Shown in pieces: positions 23,187 to 36,229 of a DNA stretch of 64,000 nt (positions are counted from its first letter, which is position 1; each line of letters opens with the position of its first letter). This stretch comes from Diprion similis. Lineage: Eukaryota; Arthropoda; Insecta; Hymenoptera; Diprionidae. Location of the stretch: the NCBI RefSeq assembly GCF_021155765.1, contig NC_060114.1, forward strand, positions 2,108,001 through 2,172,000, written 5' to 3'. A program made the translations under genes and the position numbers. The notes below the pieces were generated by a model, which saw nothing but the letters and a program-made list of their open reading frames with translations, ran no database searches and was not told the origin of the DNA.

Positions 23187-24473
23187 TGTTACGTTCTGAG
23201 AGGAACGCCACGAGTTGATTATGATTCACTGCGTGATTTGGTTAATCTCTTGACTTACGTAGTTGATGTTCGAAAATCTGCTGATCAGCTCCTCAACTCT
23301 TCTCGTTCGGCTCAATTAATTCTGAGAGTTTGTAAGGTAATTAGGCTCGTGCCAACCATCACTATGCGTGATTGAAATAATTCTCTTTACACAACACTTT
23401 AATTTAGAATAAACATTTATTAATAATCAACAATGTTCTTTACATTCTCAATTGTCGAATTTACAATGGTTTATAAACTGCTGTTTTGCTTATTACAATC
23501 GCAACTGTTATTAAATCTTCGAGGTTCTGAGTTTGACTTTATTCACTGAGTCTAAACTTTTCTATGATTTGTGGATTAAACTCTGTTCTAAAGTTGTTCT
23601 GTTTTCTATGGCGTCTAAAACTGTTCTCTCTGATGTCTGGATTTATTCTGCACTGATCTCTCTGATATCTAAAACTGTTCTCACTGATGTCTGGATTTAT
23701 TCTGCTCTGATCTCTCTGATATCTAAAACTGTTTTCACTGATTTTAATTAAGGTTGAGAAAAGAGGTGGAAAAGTAGGAGGAGTTCGAAAGGGTTACAGT
23801 TTCTCGCGGGTCTAGGATGATTGGATGATGATATTAATTAGTATGGGGGTAGAGTTTCTGATTAGTGCGTAGGATCTCGGCGGGGAATTAGCGTGAGGTG
23901 GTTGGTTTAGAAAGCAAGCGGCGATACGCTAATTGGCCGCGTGATCATTAAATAAGGGCGCTATTCCTAATTCTGAGAATAAGGCTTCTTTATCTGAGAG
24001 CTATTCATGACTTCTCTTCCCACGTTTCCTCTGTTTAGTCTACTCGACTATCTTTATTGAGTGATAATTGTAAGTGATTATTGACTTGAATTATCGCAGG
24101 TGTTTATTACTCTGAGTTATTGCAAGTGTTTATTGCCCTGAATTATTGCAAGTGTTTATTACTTTGAAGCACTGCAGCTGCGATCGTAAATTAAGGGATT
24201 TATTTAAAAGCTAATGTTGAAAAATATAACGGTCAAATGTGAGAAAAATATATGTACCATATATGTATATAAGTTTAGCTGATGAAATAACGGTTAATAT
24301 AGCGTAGAGAACTGTCGATATAAGAATATTGCACGTTATGATTATAATTGTGCATGTCGGTATTAGTTTAAGAACTACGGGTAAGAGCTCCTAAAGCTCT
24401 CCTATGGTAACTGCACATCGGTAATGTAGGATACAGAGAGGGTGCCCCCGTGGATACCGGCTGGCACGTAACA
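23187..24473. mobile_element. Solo LTR, Ty3/Gypsy-like, 1287 bp
   Basis: The segment begins TGTTACGTTC and ends GGCACGTAACA (TG...CA ends with short inverted repeats). It is flanked on both sides by GCAC (23183-23186 and 24474-24477), a 4-bp target duplication. The empty site exists in the duplicate spacer near 8214 with a single GCAC, proving insertion after the duplication. No internal retroelement genes remain, as expected for recombination between two LTRs. The 4-bp duplication is typical of Ty3/Gypsy integrases. Confidence 0.85.
23607..23745. repeat. Minisatellite inside the solo LTR
   Basis: About two and a half tandem copies of a unit of roughly 57 bp, containing ctaaaactgttctc and ctggatttattctgc, with few differences. 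A second small array, unit about 30 bp around gcaagtgtttatt, lies at 24095-24165 in the same LTR. Confidence 0.65.
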
Positions 24474-26203
24474 GCACGTTTGTTGCTTCTCTTGGTTCTG
24501 TATTTTCTCATAATTTTGCAAAGAAATCGCATTCATTTTCTTGATGACGAATAACACTTTCACGTAGCGCAAGTGTTTTGGCCATTCGTATTCAAGCCAT
24601 TGGTTACAGCATTTTCTATGTATTCGATAAGAAGGGCATCACTCGTCTTGCATCGTTGTGACGGGGAAGTGTTGCAGCAAATGCAGGTACACATGTATCA
24701 ACTCGCTATTGAAACACAATCGACGCTGCGACTCGAATCTCAAAACTTTCCTGATTCCTCATGCGTCAAAGGAGAGAAATCTTTCTGTTTTTCGCAGGCC
24801 GAAACAATCTATGCACAATCAACCGTGCTGTGTTCTTGTCCTTGCACAAGATTTCGTGGGACCATCCCGAGTCATGATCCTCCAGCAACGCAAAGGATCA
24901 ACAACCGCTCTTTCATTCACAACTTCGATTCGCATGAGTAAATGTTGAGTTCAGTTTCGATAGAAATGCGGGTAGAGTAGAGACCCCGAAAACTGTTCGA
25001 TATCGAATAATTTTGCCCTTCGTTCAGTATCAGAAACTTCGTACTTTGATTCCGATTGAATTCGCGGATTACGGAAACGTTTAACAAGACGCGATAATTA
25101 TCATGTTGTGGTATTATTACTCGCATCGCTTATTCGATTATTTGTAAAGTGTTGAACCACAAACAGATCCGTCTACTTTTATATTGTCTGCTTAAATTTA
25201 GCCTCGTTGAATTTCTACGGTCCAGCCTCTTCGCACCCTAGCTTACCGACGTACAATTACCATGAAAGAGCATGATCAGAATTAGCAAGACTCGGAGTGA
25301 CAAATATTCGAAATAAATCGCAAACAAAATAAAAACTGTAAATATAACTGTGCAAATTGTACGTCAGAGAAAAAAGTATTAGCAGCTCGCAGTCAAGAAA
25401 AGCGCATTCTGCGAACACAGGATTTCCGGCAGCACTTTATCGCTCAGCGCTTCTCGACCAATTGCCTTGCACTGACGTATCTAAGAACTCCGTCCACCAA
25501 TCACAATCCTTTGAATCCCTTCTGATTTTAATTTTTTATTTAAGCCCTGGCTTGCAGCAGAAAACACAGAATCACGTTAGACATCAGACGAAGAAGAACT
25601 GAATCAAAATTACAACCATTTCAGACTTCAGAGAATTCAGAACACATCAAAATCCAGAGCAGTGCAGAATTGTGGAAGGCTCATATGCGGAAATTTCTAA
25701 CTTCAATATAGTCAACGTGATTCCTTTAGTCGTTGACTGAAGAATATGAAGACAGTTACCCTTATGGGCTTTGGTGTGACAACCGAAAATCGCCGCGCGC
25801 TTGCGCCCTCTCAGTTATTCCAACGGCGGCGTTAGGAACATATTCCAGAAAATCCGAGGCTTACCGAGCTCGGCATGTTGCTGGCTGCAATAACCTTTGG
25901 AGTAATAGTCTTCCCAATGGTAAGCCCAAATCAATACTCAGCCTGTACGAACTTACCAACTTGTCGGCAATACCAGTAATTAATAAGAAGAAAAAAATTC
26001 TTACGATATTCATATGAAAAACGTGATTTAATTAAAGTATAGGAAACCAGAGAAAGAATGTACACACGGATCATAAATAATGATAGATCAGATATATTAA
26101 TGATGCAGAGACCAAAAAGTACATATATATGTACGTATGTATAGACGATCTATAAATTATATTAATGTATATGATCCATGTATGATTAATACGGATGCAT
26201 ACT

Positions 26204-27655
26204 AGGGTGATGCAAAAAAAATCTTCAAATTTTTTTCTCGGAGCTCCATCAAAAATCGTTAGTACCTCTCAAAAGAGTAATTTTAGGCAAACTTATGATT
26301 GAAAGATAAAACAATTTAGCTAGTGCCCAGCGAATTTCTGTTTTTTTTTTTTTTTTTGCAACTTGTTGAGAATCGCGACATGATTTTTTTTTTCCCCCAT
26401 GGCAAAAAGTGTTCGTATACAATACAAGCTAGATTTTTTTTGTCCTTTAATACTCTGAAATTTTTTTGAAGCTGCCTCAATTAATTAATTTATTTTTTTA
26501 TTTATTATTAATTTATTATTTCATGCAAAAAATGATTGTTTCCTTCTTTTTAGAGAGATGAAAAAATTGTTATTTGTTGCTGAACTACTGTTAATCTTAT
26601 GATTTTGAGCTGAAAATGCAAAACAAAAACGGTAAATTAATTACTTGAGGCAGCTTCAAAAAAATTGCAAAGTACTGAAATTTAAAAAAAAATCATGATG
26701 GTATTGAATACGACCACTTTCTGCTATAGGATCAAAAGAAAAAAAAATTTCACCACGCGATTTTTAATAAAAAACAGAAAAAATGAGGTGTCGTGGGACA
26801 CCTGACAAGCGAAGCTTCTTACGCTTTGTATATGAAATCCACTGAATTGTCGCTTTCTGATATATTCATTGCACAATTTTATTTATTATTCATATTTTTC
26901 ATACTATATGTATTAGGAAGTTAATCATTTTGGAGATAACAGCGAAAAATGGAGAATTTTGGGTAAAAATCAACTTTAGTGACCTGTACCATCTCACCAG
27001 TGTAAGTTGGACTCACAACGTTTCAGACACTTTTGAAGATCGTTCAATTACGCGTAAATTGCGACCAAGACCAATGTGATATCATAAAATTCCACTGAGT
27101 TGTAGAGATTTGAAAAAAAAAACGCTTCGATTCACGTGTATTTTATATGGGAAACCTTTTCACGCCCTGGGCGAGTACTTAATATTAATATTAAGGGCTA
27201 TAACTTTTAGGGAATTTTTTGTTCGATATATAGAACAAAATTTTCGATGGGGACTGAAAAAAAAATAGTCGTTCAAAAAAAATCACCCTAATATGTATAT
27301 TAGATCTCACAATAATATTAATTCTGTTGTATTATTTAATTTAAATAAGCAGAGACCGCAACAATAAACAAAAACAGAAAGTACGAGTTACCTAACGCAG
27401 TTCCCTTCTCGAGTATTCTGTTTCGCTTACTAGCAACAACGATATGCGTCGAACTTCCGTTTCTGACGTTTCACTATTCATGAGTTAGGCGTTAAAAAGC
27501 TTCGCTTCAAAGACCGAAAAGTCGCTCGAGTACTATGGAAATTTTTTATTTTTTTATCTCCAATTTTGGTAAAATTATTTTTATTATTTTTTATGTACTA
27601 ACGGTTTTTGATGGAGCTCCGATGAAAAAAAATATCGATGTTTTTATATCACCCT
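26204..27655. mobile_element. Nonautonomous TIR element, Mutator-like by target duplication
   Basis: The 1452-bp element begins AGGGTGAT and ends ATCACCCT. The inverted ends stay related for about 60 bp, including ggagctccatcaaaaa and its mirror. Flanks are gatgcatact (26194-26203) and aatgcatact (27656-27665), a 10-bp target duplication with one mismatch. Duplications of 9-11 bp are typical of Mutator-like transposons. The inside is AT-rich with long A and T runs and no transposase. A second ATCACCCT at 27284-27291 suggests nested or rearranged copies. Confidence 0.7.
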
Positions 27656-28060
27656 AATGCATACTATAAATTTTATAGTTTTCCAAGAAACAAACTGGAT
27701 TATCAATAATAATGCGTGTATAAAATGGATATGGGAAAATTATTCATTTTGAAGTGGAATTCTATTCGAGACGCGCTTAATTTATTCTATAACATTAATA
27801 TTCATAATTGTTCCGATAACATTTCCTTTCCACTCGATCTTTAATTTTCGTATACACAGAATCGAAACGCTATTTTAGCATTGATAGTTGAAAATCGCAA
27901 GTGAAGTACCTTCATTGGGTAGACAAGCAGTATAATTATGCGAAAAGTGTTTGTATGTAAAAAAAATCAGAGCAACCCTAATACATCACGGACCAGCTAA
28001 TTTTGATCCAGATGAGATGGGATGCTCCGTACATGAGGTGGTATTTAACGCAGTACATAT

Positions 28061-28481
28061 CCTGATTTAGAGGCCTAGAAAGAGGTGATTTTCGGCGATT
28101 TTTTTTTTATCGACAAAGAAACAACGAAGCTTCGTAAAATTTCGAGTATATTTTAACACACAATTGAAACGTACGTTTTTAATTGACACATATTTCTATT
28201 GCCGATAATAAAACTATGGGTCAATTAAAAATAATTTTAATTCGTACATTTCAGGCAAGAATTATGCGCTCTGTTTCCCGCTAATTCGAGACTCCAGCGG
28301 CGAGGCTTCAATAGTCAGCTAATAACTCCACTATTTTGCGACAATTTGATGATCAAAAAATATTTTTGTACTTTTCAAATGTGTGTTAAAATATAATCGA
28401 AATTTTACGAAGTTTCGATGTTTCTCTCCTGATAAAAAAAAATCGCCGGAAATCAGCTTTTCTTTAAGCCTCTAAATCAAG
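28061..28481. mobile_element. Fold-back MITE
   Basis: Two arms of about 130 bp are complementary: cctgatttagaggc at the left against gcctctaaatcaaga at the right, with cttcgtaaaatttcga and its mirror further in. The loop is about 150 bp of AT-rich sequence. No coding capacity. Confidence 0.7.
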
Positions 28482-28670
28482 AGCGGATAACAATCCGGTG
28501 CCCCCTCTCCCAACCATGGCTAGCGGCGGAGAGGCGTAAGGCTTACAATGTATGCGTGTGTATTACGTCTGTGCTGCGTCGCTTACCCCGTGTCTCCCCC
28601 GTGCCTCACTGCCGCCAATCCGCGACAATTGGAAGATCATCACCGAATTGACTACTTTTTTAGATGTTCC

Positions 28671-30316
28671 GCCTCTTGCTCCATCACACTGTTATGGGCT
28701 GGTTCCATTTCAAACCACCCAGCAAGGTCGGGACGAAAAATTCAAACGACTTGTAAATAATTTATATGATTCTTTTGGTAATTTAAGGGGACCCGTATTT
28801 GGTCATTTTGCTCTAAAAAAATTTCATCCCTCTGCACGGCTATTAACATTTTTTGTCAAAAACTCGTTTTTACAGATTCCGTAAATTTACTGTTTTTTTA
28901 AAGTGCTATAACTTTTGAACGAATTACCGGATTTGAGTGATTTTTTTTTTCAAAATGTGCGTATTTTTATCTTCTTTCATAAAATTACAAGTTTAGGAAG
29001 ATCGACACAAAATCGCCGGAGTTATTCAACGTAATGTAAAATAATCCGAAAAAATTCAACCCCGATTTTCGGGAATCGCATTTTTTTTTTTCTCTCACCG
29101 ATTTTTTCTCGAATAGTTCTTTAAAGATACTAACTCTTCGCACAAGTTTCGTTAGTGGATTAGTTCTGTAAAAAGAGTTATGAATTTTTCAATATCACGA
29201 ATTTTTTATATTTTCAGGTATGTGTCGAAACCGTGTAAAAATATACATCAGCTATTAAACTTTGTGTGATTAGACCCGAAGAATTACAGCTATTCCGCGA
29301 GAGTAAAACAGAAGAATGGAAAAAAGTTAGAGCAATCAAAGGCATTCAAAAGACTCACGTCTGGAAAAAAGATATACTTAGATACGAACTGTACCTCTAC
29401 TGCAAGAACAAGTCAGCACCCTTGGGTTGAAGAAGCAACAATTTAAATGAATTGACGATGTATGAGATGCTTCAAACATTGTTATAGTGAATTCATGTTT
29501 ATTGTAATATTGAACTGTTTTGGGATTAATATAGTCTTATTTTTGAATAGATTTTTCATACTTTTCCTACGCACTTATTTCGTCGTATACATGTATTAAA
29601 CAGAAAGAAACAGTGTAGCGACATAAAGAAATCGATTTACAGTATAAAATATAAGCTACCTGAAAATATAAAAAATTCGTGATATTGAAAAATTCATAAC
29701 TCTTTTTACAGAACTAATTTGCTAACGAAACTTGTGCGTAGAGTGAGTATCTTTAAAGAACTATTCGAGAAAAAATCGGTGAGAGAAAAAAAAATATGCA
29801 ATTCCCGAAAATCGGGGTTGAATTTTTTCGGATTATTTTACATTACGTTGAATAACTCCGGCGATTTTGTGTCGATCTTCCTAAACTTGTAATTTTATGA
29901 AAGAAGATAAAAATACGCACATTTTGAAAAAAAAAATCACGCAAATCCGTTTATTCGTTCAAAAGTTATAACACTTTAAAAAAAAACAGGAAATTTACGG
30001 AATCAGTAAAAACCAGTTTTTGACAAAAAATGGTAATAGACGTGCAGAGGAATGAAATTTTTTTAGAGCAAAATGACCAAATACAGGTCCCCTTAAATTA
30101 CCGAAAGAATCATATAAATTATTTACAAGTCGTTTCAATTTTTCGTCCCGACCTTGCTGGGTGGTTTGAAATGGAACCAGCCTGTGAAATACCAGCTCTT
30201 ATGTTAAGCCGTAATTACTTAGTCTTGTTCTCGGCCTTGTCAAGGGAGGTGTTGTTGGACGCCTTAATGTAGGAGCTAGTTTTTTATAACAGTGTGATGA
30301 AGCAAGAGGTGCGACA
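28671..30316. mobile_element. Large inverted repeat with 550-660 bp arms and a coding fossil in the loop
   Basis: The left arm (28671-29220) and right arm (29657-30316) are complementary almost throughout; the right arm has about 100 extra bases near 30190-30285. The loop (29221-29656) holds an open stretch described separately. Flanks are GC-rich relative to the arms. No clear target duplication found. Either a fold-back transposon or an inverted duplication of a transposon end. Confidence 0.7.
29263..29430 (+). pseudogene. Short coding fossil in the fold-back loop
   Basis: An open stretch of 55 codons and a stop encodes a peptide with the segments IRPEELQLFRESKTEEWKK and THVWKKDILRYELYLYCKN. 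Its composition is protein-like (no low complexity, many charged residues) and quite unlike the flanking AT-rich repeats. There is no start codon and no continuation, so it is probably the C-terminal end of a transposase. I cannot name the family. It could be captured host sequence. Confidence 0.4.
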
Positions 30317-31988
30317 TCGGCAGTGCTAAGCCCCTCCCTCATCCGGAGCCGGAGAAAATTCACCCTTAATATTTGTATATTTGGAAAGATTAAACTTTTA
30401 TTCAGTAAAACACGTTTGGTTATAATTCTTTGCCGCCAACAGGAATTGTTGTAAATTTTATTTCAACCGAAAAACAACCGTGAACGGGGAAAATGCAAGT
30501 TTGGTAGTGCATGGGTTCCCATTGCTATAGAGGGTCAACATTTGTAGCACAGATTTTTGAACGATTTGAAACAGATTTGGAATTTGATTTTCATACGACG
30601 TAGTACCACCCTAATTGACATGCAATATTACGTGCATAGATGCAGTAACCATTATGCAGAATGTGTGTTATACGGCTAAAGAACCGACTTATGTACACGC
30701 GATTTCCCCTACAGCATACTCGTTTTTCATGAAGATTCTAATAGGCGATCTTGAGGGATTCACCGAAATCCAGATCTCGAGTATGGAGCATCAAGATGGA
30801 TAATCACGTGTTGAAAGTTGAAATCTTGATAATTAATACTTCGAGATTGGCAGGGCCAAGCTCCGTCCGATTTTGACAGCTCATGTAAAATATTGGACTG
30901 AATGGATATGTATTTTTCTCAGACGATTGTAAAAAAACGAATTGTAGAGAAACTACCCTAAGCCTAACCGCCGCCCTAGGCTTGCGCGCAAAAGCCGCCC
31001 TTTTCACGCAGACATGGGATAGGTGGAATGAAATAAGATACCTGACGGATCAAAAATGATTATTATTATTTCATATTTAGCTAAAGCTACACAGCGCAAA
31101 AAAAATTTATTGCCCTGATTTTTTCTGTGAATTTCATAGAATTTAGGAATAAAATCAACATGATATTAGAAACCATTCCCCTCCTTAAATTATCACAACA
31201 ATATGAAAAACTAGCGCCAATGTAATATGAAGTGAACTTTTAGAGTCATATTACACCCTAAGTTTTTATAGTTGCTTAACATTTTTTGGAAAATATTTTT
31301 ATAATCAGCACCTTTTGCGTTGCCTAAAAATTTAGAAACAACAGTTTTGAAGAAATTCCAGGCATATTTTTCTGAGCTTGTCATGGCAAATTACAGACAT
31401 TCTCAATTTCTGCATCTTCATATCAACGAAGCAAACATGAATTCACTAAATATTATCTACATATTTTCTGAACGGAATCACATTTCACGCACATTTTTAT
31501 TCACCCAATTTGGAACAAAATTTTTGGTTGCCCCATGAAATTGAAAAAAAAGGTGGAAAGTACAATTCAATATACATATCCATCAATTTTATAGTTTTAT
31601 TACAATGTCAATTTCGTATTTTAAACCACAAATAAACTCTCGACACTCTCGTAGGTAATAATTTTATCACCTACTTCATCTACAATATAAAATACCCCGA
31701 TCACAGCATTCACTGTTCACAATCCACTGAAAAAACAATAATGATTGACTACACGAACAGGCAATCACGCGGTCTTTTTACTATTTAATCACGTCTAATA
31801 TCATCGACCATATGAGCGTTTTAAATTCTTTCACGATTTGCGAAACGCAATACGCTCCTCGAGAGAAAAGTCTTGCTCCTCGCACATGATGCGAGATCGA
31901 ACAGGCCGTGGCCCGTGACAATCAACGCATACATTGTAATAAATATCGAGTTTGTTCGAACGACAATCTGTAGACATTGGCTTGAAAG
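30317..31988. other. AT-rich stretch without recognised genes
   Basis: Contains only short open frames with no recognisable protein. An ACCACCCTAAT near 30606 resembles the end of the AGGGTGAT element family and may be another truncated end. Otherwise nothing seen. Confidence 0.4.
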
Positions 31989-34900
31989 TAGGGTTGCCAT
32001 CCGTCCGGGTTTCCCCGGATTTATCCTAGTTTAGAGGGCATCCGGGGAGCGTCCGGGCGGGGTTTCATTTGTAGTCCGGGTTTAAAAATTTGAAGTCTTG
32101 GGCCGCCCGCGACACACGCACTGTGCCCACTCGCCGCGATCAACCGACGAACCGACTCGCCAAATTCACCGTCCCTCTGCCGCTCCCGTCCAGTTGCCAC
32201 GGTGTGCACTTTGACTTCGCCGCCACTGGCAGTGAGTGGCAGGACGGTTATTAGTATAGACGTCGTTACAGTTGAGCGAGTGTACCTACGTACACGTGGT
32301 CAGTAGACGAGATTTTTATTACATATCGTAGTTGTAATTCTGTACAGTAGTGTGACACTGCTCATCTGAATATTCTGAATGCTATCCACACTTTCATTAT
32401 AAGTGTGAAAGTAACTCTGTCTGTTTGTAACCTTTTTACGCGAACAGATTAGGCTGAAATTTGGCATAAATAATGTTCATATCCCAGAGAAGGACAAAGG
32501 CTACTTTTTTTTCAAAAATAATCATGGAGGGGTGTAAATTAGGTCAAGATGCGGTATCATTTTGCTTTTTGAAAAGTTTACGGAGATTCTTGCTTAGAGT
32601 TTTCGATTCTTTTACAGATTTTCAAGTATGCTATTTTGATGACAAAGTCGCACAGCTAGTCATTATTATAGTTCTAATTTAACCCCTTGTTTGAAAACTC
32701 TCTAGTGACTATATTCTTACTTTTTTTATACTTTTCAGATTAGATACCAAAATGCCTAAGCGTAAATGCTTATTTAACAGTGATTTCCAAACTAAGTTTC
32801 CGATGTTAAAAAAAGGAAAATATGACTGGGAAGCGTTTTGTACCGTTTGTTCCACGAGTATTTCAATCGCAAACAAAGGCGTTACAGACATAAATGAGCA
32901 TTTAAGTACTCAGAAACATAAAACAAATTTGAAAAATCAATCAAGTACTTCAAATATAGCCACATATTTTGTAAGATCGACATCGGAGGACCTCCTTATT
33001 CAAGCAGCGGAAGGCGCACTCGTCTATCATACAGTAAGCCATCATATGTCCTTCAATTCATTGGACTGCACTTGTGCTCTCAACCGCGAAATATTTTCGG
33101 GGTCAGATGTTGCAAAAAAAGTTACATGCAATCGAACAAAAGCAACTGCGATAGCCACCGGAGTGCTGAGCCCTTTGTCGGTTGAAGAACTTGAAAGAGA
33201 TTTACAAGATATACCATTCATCAGCGTGGCTACTGATGCTAGTAATCATGGAAGCACAAAATTATTCCCGTTGATTATTCAATATTTTGATGCAAAAAAA
33301 AACGGAATCACTACAAAGGTGCTCGAAATAGAAAACACTAAAGACGAGACATCCGACACAATCACTGAACTTATAATAACACAGCTTCGCCAGCATAACC
33401 TCTTGTCTAAATGTATTGCTTTTGCTGGAGATAATTGCAATACAAACTTCGGTGGAATAAAACGATGTGGAACCAACAATGTTTTCCACAAGCTGAAAGA
33501 AAATCTAAACCCAAACATGATTGGTGTGGGATGCTCTGCACATGTCATTAGCAACGCAGTGCACCACGGATGTGATTTACTGCCAGTAGACGTGGAATCC
33601 ATCATCTTAAAAATTTATAATTTTTTGCCACTTACACAGTTCGAACGGAAGCTCTTAAAGAATTCTGTGAAACAGCTGAGGTCGAATATAAACAGCTTCT
33701 GTATCATTCCAAGACGCGTTGGCTAAGCCTGTTTCCAGCTATCGAGCGACTCCTTAAGCTCTACCGTCCATTAAACGATTATTTTGAAAGCATAGAAAGG
33801 CCACCTGTTTTAATTAAACAGTTTTTTGAAAATCCTCTCTCGGAGGCATACTTGTTTCTCATACACTCAATTATGCACACCGTTCACTCAAAAATACAGA
33901 AATTAGAGAAAAGTGATAATTCAGTCCTTGAAACCAGAAGCATACTTGCATCCATAACAAAAAGCTTAGATGACCGAATTAAGGAAAGTTTCGTGCCGTT
34001 GAATGTTCAGCGTATTATAAATAAAGAAGATCAAAACACGAAACAAGAGTCTAAAAAATGCACGCATGATTTCTACAAGGAAATCAAAACGTACATTGAA
34101 GAATGGATGAAACCGTTAAAACAATTTGAGAAATTTGACTGGATGTTTTTGCAGAAAATTAATAACAACACAGAATGGACTCTTATTGAAGACACTGTCC
34201 TTTATCTAAAAGACAAGAACATAGATATTGACGACGCAAAATTAATTGACGAGTGGGTGAATTTAGAGGCTTTTAGCCAAAACCTAAGTGAACAAGATAA
34301 GCTTTTAAATTCAAATCAACTTTGGGTACAATTTTTTAAAACACCGAATGCGAATTTATATTCGGAATTGCTGAAAATTGCACAGTATTTTTTTTGCATT
34401 CCGGCTCATAATGCCAACGTGGAGAGGATATTCTCGTTAATTACACAACAATGGAGAAAAGAAAGAAATTTACTAAGCGTAGAAACAATCTCGTCAGTAA
34501 TTAAAATCAAATTCAATTTCCAAGAATACAGCTGCATTGATTTTTACAAGTTCCTTCTAAAAAGGGAAGATATTCTGAAGGCTATCGGAAAGAGTGATAA
34601 ATACAAAAAAACTGAAAAGTAAAAAAGGCAAGAGGCTGAGGAAAAAGCTTTGATAGCTAAATAGTCAAATAATGTACTTTTGAGTGCAATAATTTCTTTT
34701 CATTTTTGTAGTTTAAGTTATGATTGTTTTTATTACGTAAAAGAAATTTAAAATATGGCTGTTGATTAAAATTTTAAGGTGATATAAATGAGTATAGTTT
34801 TTGGTTATTTTATGTTTTAATAAATTAATAATGTAACTTATCTTACATTACAGTAAGTCCAAACTTTAAAAAGGTTCAGTTTTGTTGCTTAAGAATTTAG

Positions 34901-35426
34901 TTCATATTATGTTAAGAGATATTTTGTCGCATAAATGGCTGCTGATAAAAATTTAAAAAAGATAATTATTATTGAGTTAAAAGAGTTACCTCAAAAATTG
35001 TAAGACTGAATACTAAAATGATCTCAGTACTTTTAAGATTTTTGTTTAAAAATTTAATTGAACTTTGTTAGGTTTAATATTTTAATAAGGTTTTATTTTC
35101 ATAACAGAGTATATGAATAATTTGTGTTTTATTTTAAGAATAAAAAAATTCTAATTGTTTATTGAAACAATTTGTAACAAACTGTAATAAGATTCTGTTT
35201 TGTTGGTACATTTAAAATGATGATAAAATTTTATCATATAAGATGACTAAATTTGATTTTAAGGTCTGAAAATAAATAAAAAGGTGATTTATGACATTTT
35301 CAATGGTTTTTTATTACACTGACTATGTTTAAAAAAACCTATTGACATGTCCGGGTTCTGGGCTCTAAAATCCGGGATTTTCACGCGTCTTGTCCTGGTT
35401 GCCAAATTTTAGAGATGGCAATCCTA
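31989..35426 (+). mobile_element. hAT-superfamily DNA transposon
   Basis: The 3438-bp element starts TAGGGTTGCCATC and its other end reads GATGGCAATCCTA, an imperfect 13-bp terminal inverted repeat. Subterminal copies of the tccggg motif occur near both ends. It encloses a hAT transposase gene. The 8-bp flanks (cttgaaag, ggtcggta) do not match, so no target duplication survives or my end assignment is a few bases off. AT-rich noncoding sequence fills 34623-35330. Confidence 0.75.
32752..34622 (+). pseudogene. hAT transposase, one frameshift
   Basis: The first open frame (32752-33726, 324 codons) starts with a basic MPKRKC and a BED/TTF-type zinc finger (FCTVCSTSI... HLSTQKHK, residues 43-63). 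The RNase-H-like core follows, with ISVATDASNHG and FAGDNCNTNFGG. The coding frame then shifts: from about 33640 the protein-like reading (including KTRWLSLFPAIERLL near 33705) continues in another frame into the second open frame (33852-34622). That frame ends with the hAT dimerisation signature NANVERIFSLI. The break falls near a run of T at 33617-33622, consistent with loss of a single base. Apart from this lesion the gene looks complete, so the element died recently or its family is still active elsewhere. In this copy the product would be truncated. Confidence 0.8.
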
Positions 35427-36229
35427 GGTCGGTACAGCCGAGCGTTCCTTGGTTGGCGTAGTCACCGCAGCACGAAGTGCCGCTTGCGTAACAATGGGCC
35501 CTGTGGCAGCTCGTCCAGGAGCGTAGTTATTTAATCGGCTCAAAGCCAGTGGCGTTTACGAATATCGCTGAATATGACTACGGGAATTTTTAACCCGAGA
35601 TATAAAAAATTTGTTTCAAGGTATAATACGGTTTCGGGGATAATACGATCAATGTAAATGTGACTCATGATGCCCCTCGGAAACTTTGACTACGTGAAAA
35701 CGACGTTCCAATAAGCACGGAAACTGCTGAATGCAACGGTAAGTAGTGAAATCGTCTGAATAATAAATGTATACATCTTTTCTCGTGGGTCTTTCAGAAA
35801 AGAATAGACTACAAAAATTTTGTAACGAATCTCAACAAATCAATTTTACCAGACTCCGAATAATAATTTCAAATTCGAAATTGGCCCGTTTGGATCATTC
35901 TACATAACAGAAATTGCTACATAACATGATTCACTTTATTAGTCTCATGCTTGATTTTACAGAATCATATATGTACATAAATGTTACCACAATAATACAA
36001 CATTATGTTACAACAAGCGTCCCGAATAGTGGTACGTCGACAGTAATTTGGATAAATACACCAAACCAAATGTCTTTGTAGTCGTACATATTTCTGACAA
36101 ATAACACATTCATTTCGCAGGAAGACATGTCCATTTCTCACAATTCATTCGGAACCTTATTCTATAATCAATGGTTCAGTAGTAATACAAGGGGCATTCT
36201 GCGTATAGATTCCTGTTACCGACACTTAC

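Larger units (their letters stand above)
21509..25735 (+). repeat. Receptor-gene downstream spacer, third copy
   Basis: Downstream of the receptor stop codon the sequence matches the spacers at 6952-9480 (+) and about 5250-3830 (-). A candidate polyadenylation signal AATAAA lies at 21804. The copy is interrupted by a solo LTR at 23187-24473; flanks on either side join seamlessly when compared with the uninterrupted copy near 8216. Homology ends near 25735, where the other copies would lead into the upstream region of another receptor gene. The tandem array therefore ends here on the right. Confidence 0.7.

Noticed and set aside
28552..28884. 110-codon + strand frame
   Set aside because: It runs from flank into the arm of the large inverted repeat; composition changes at the repeat edge and no protein family is recognisable.
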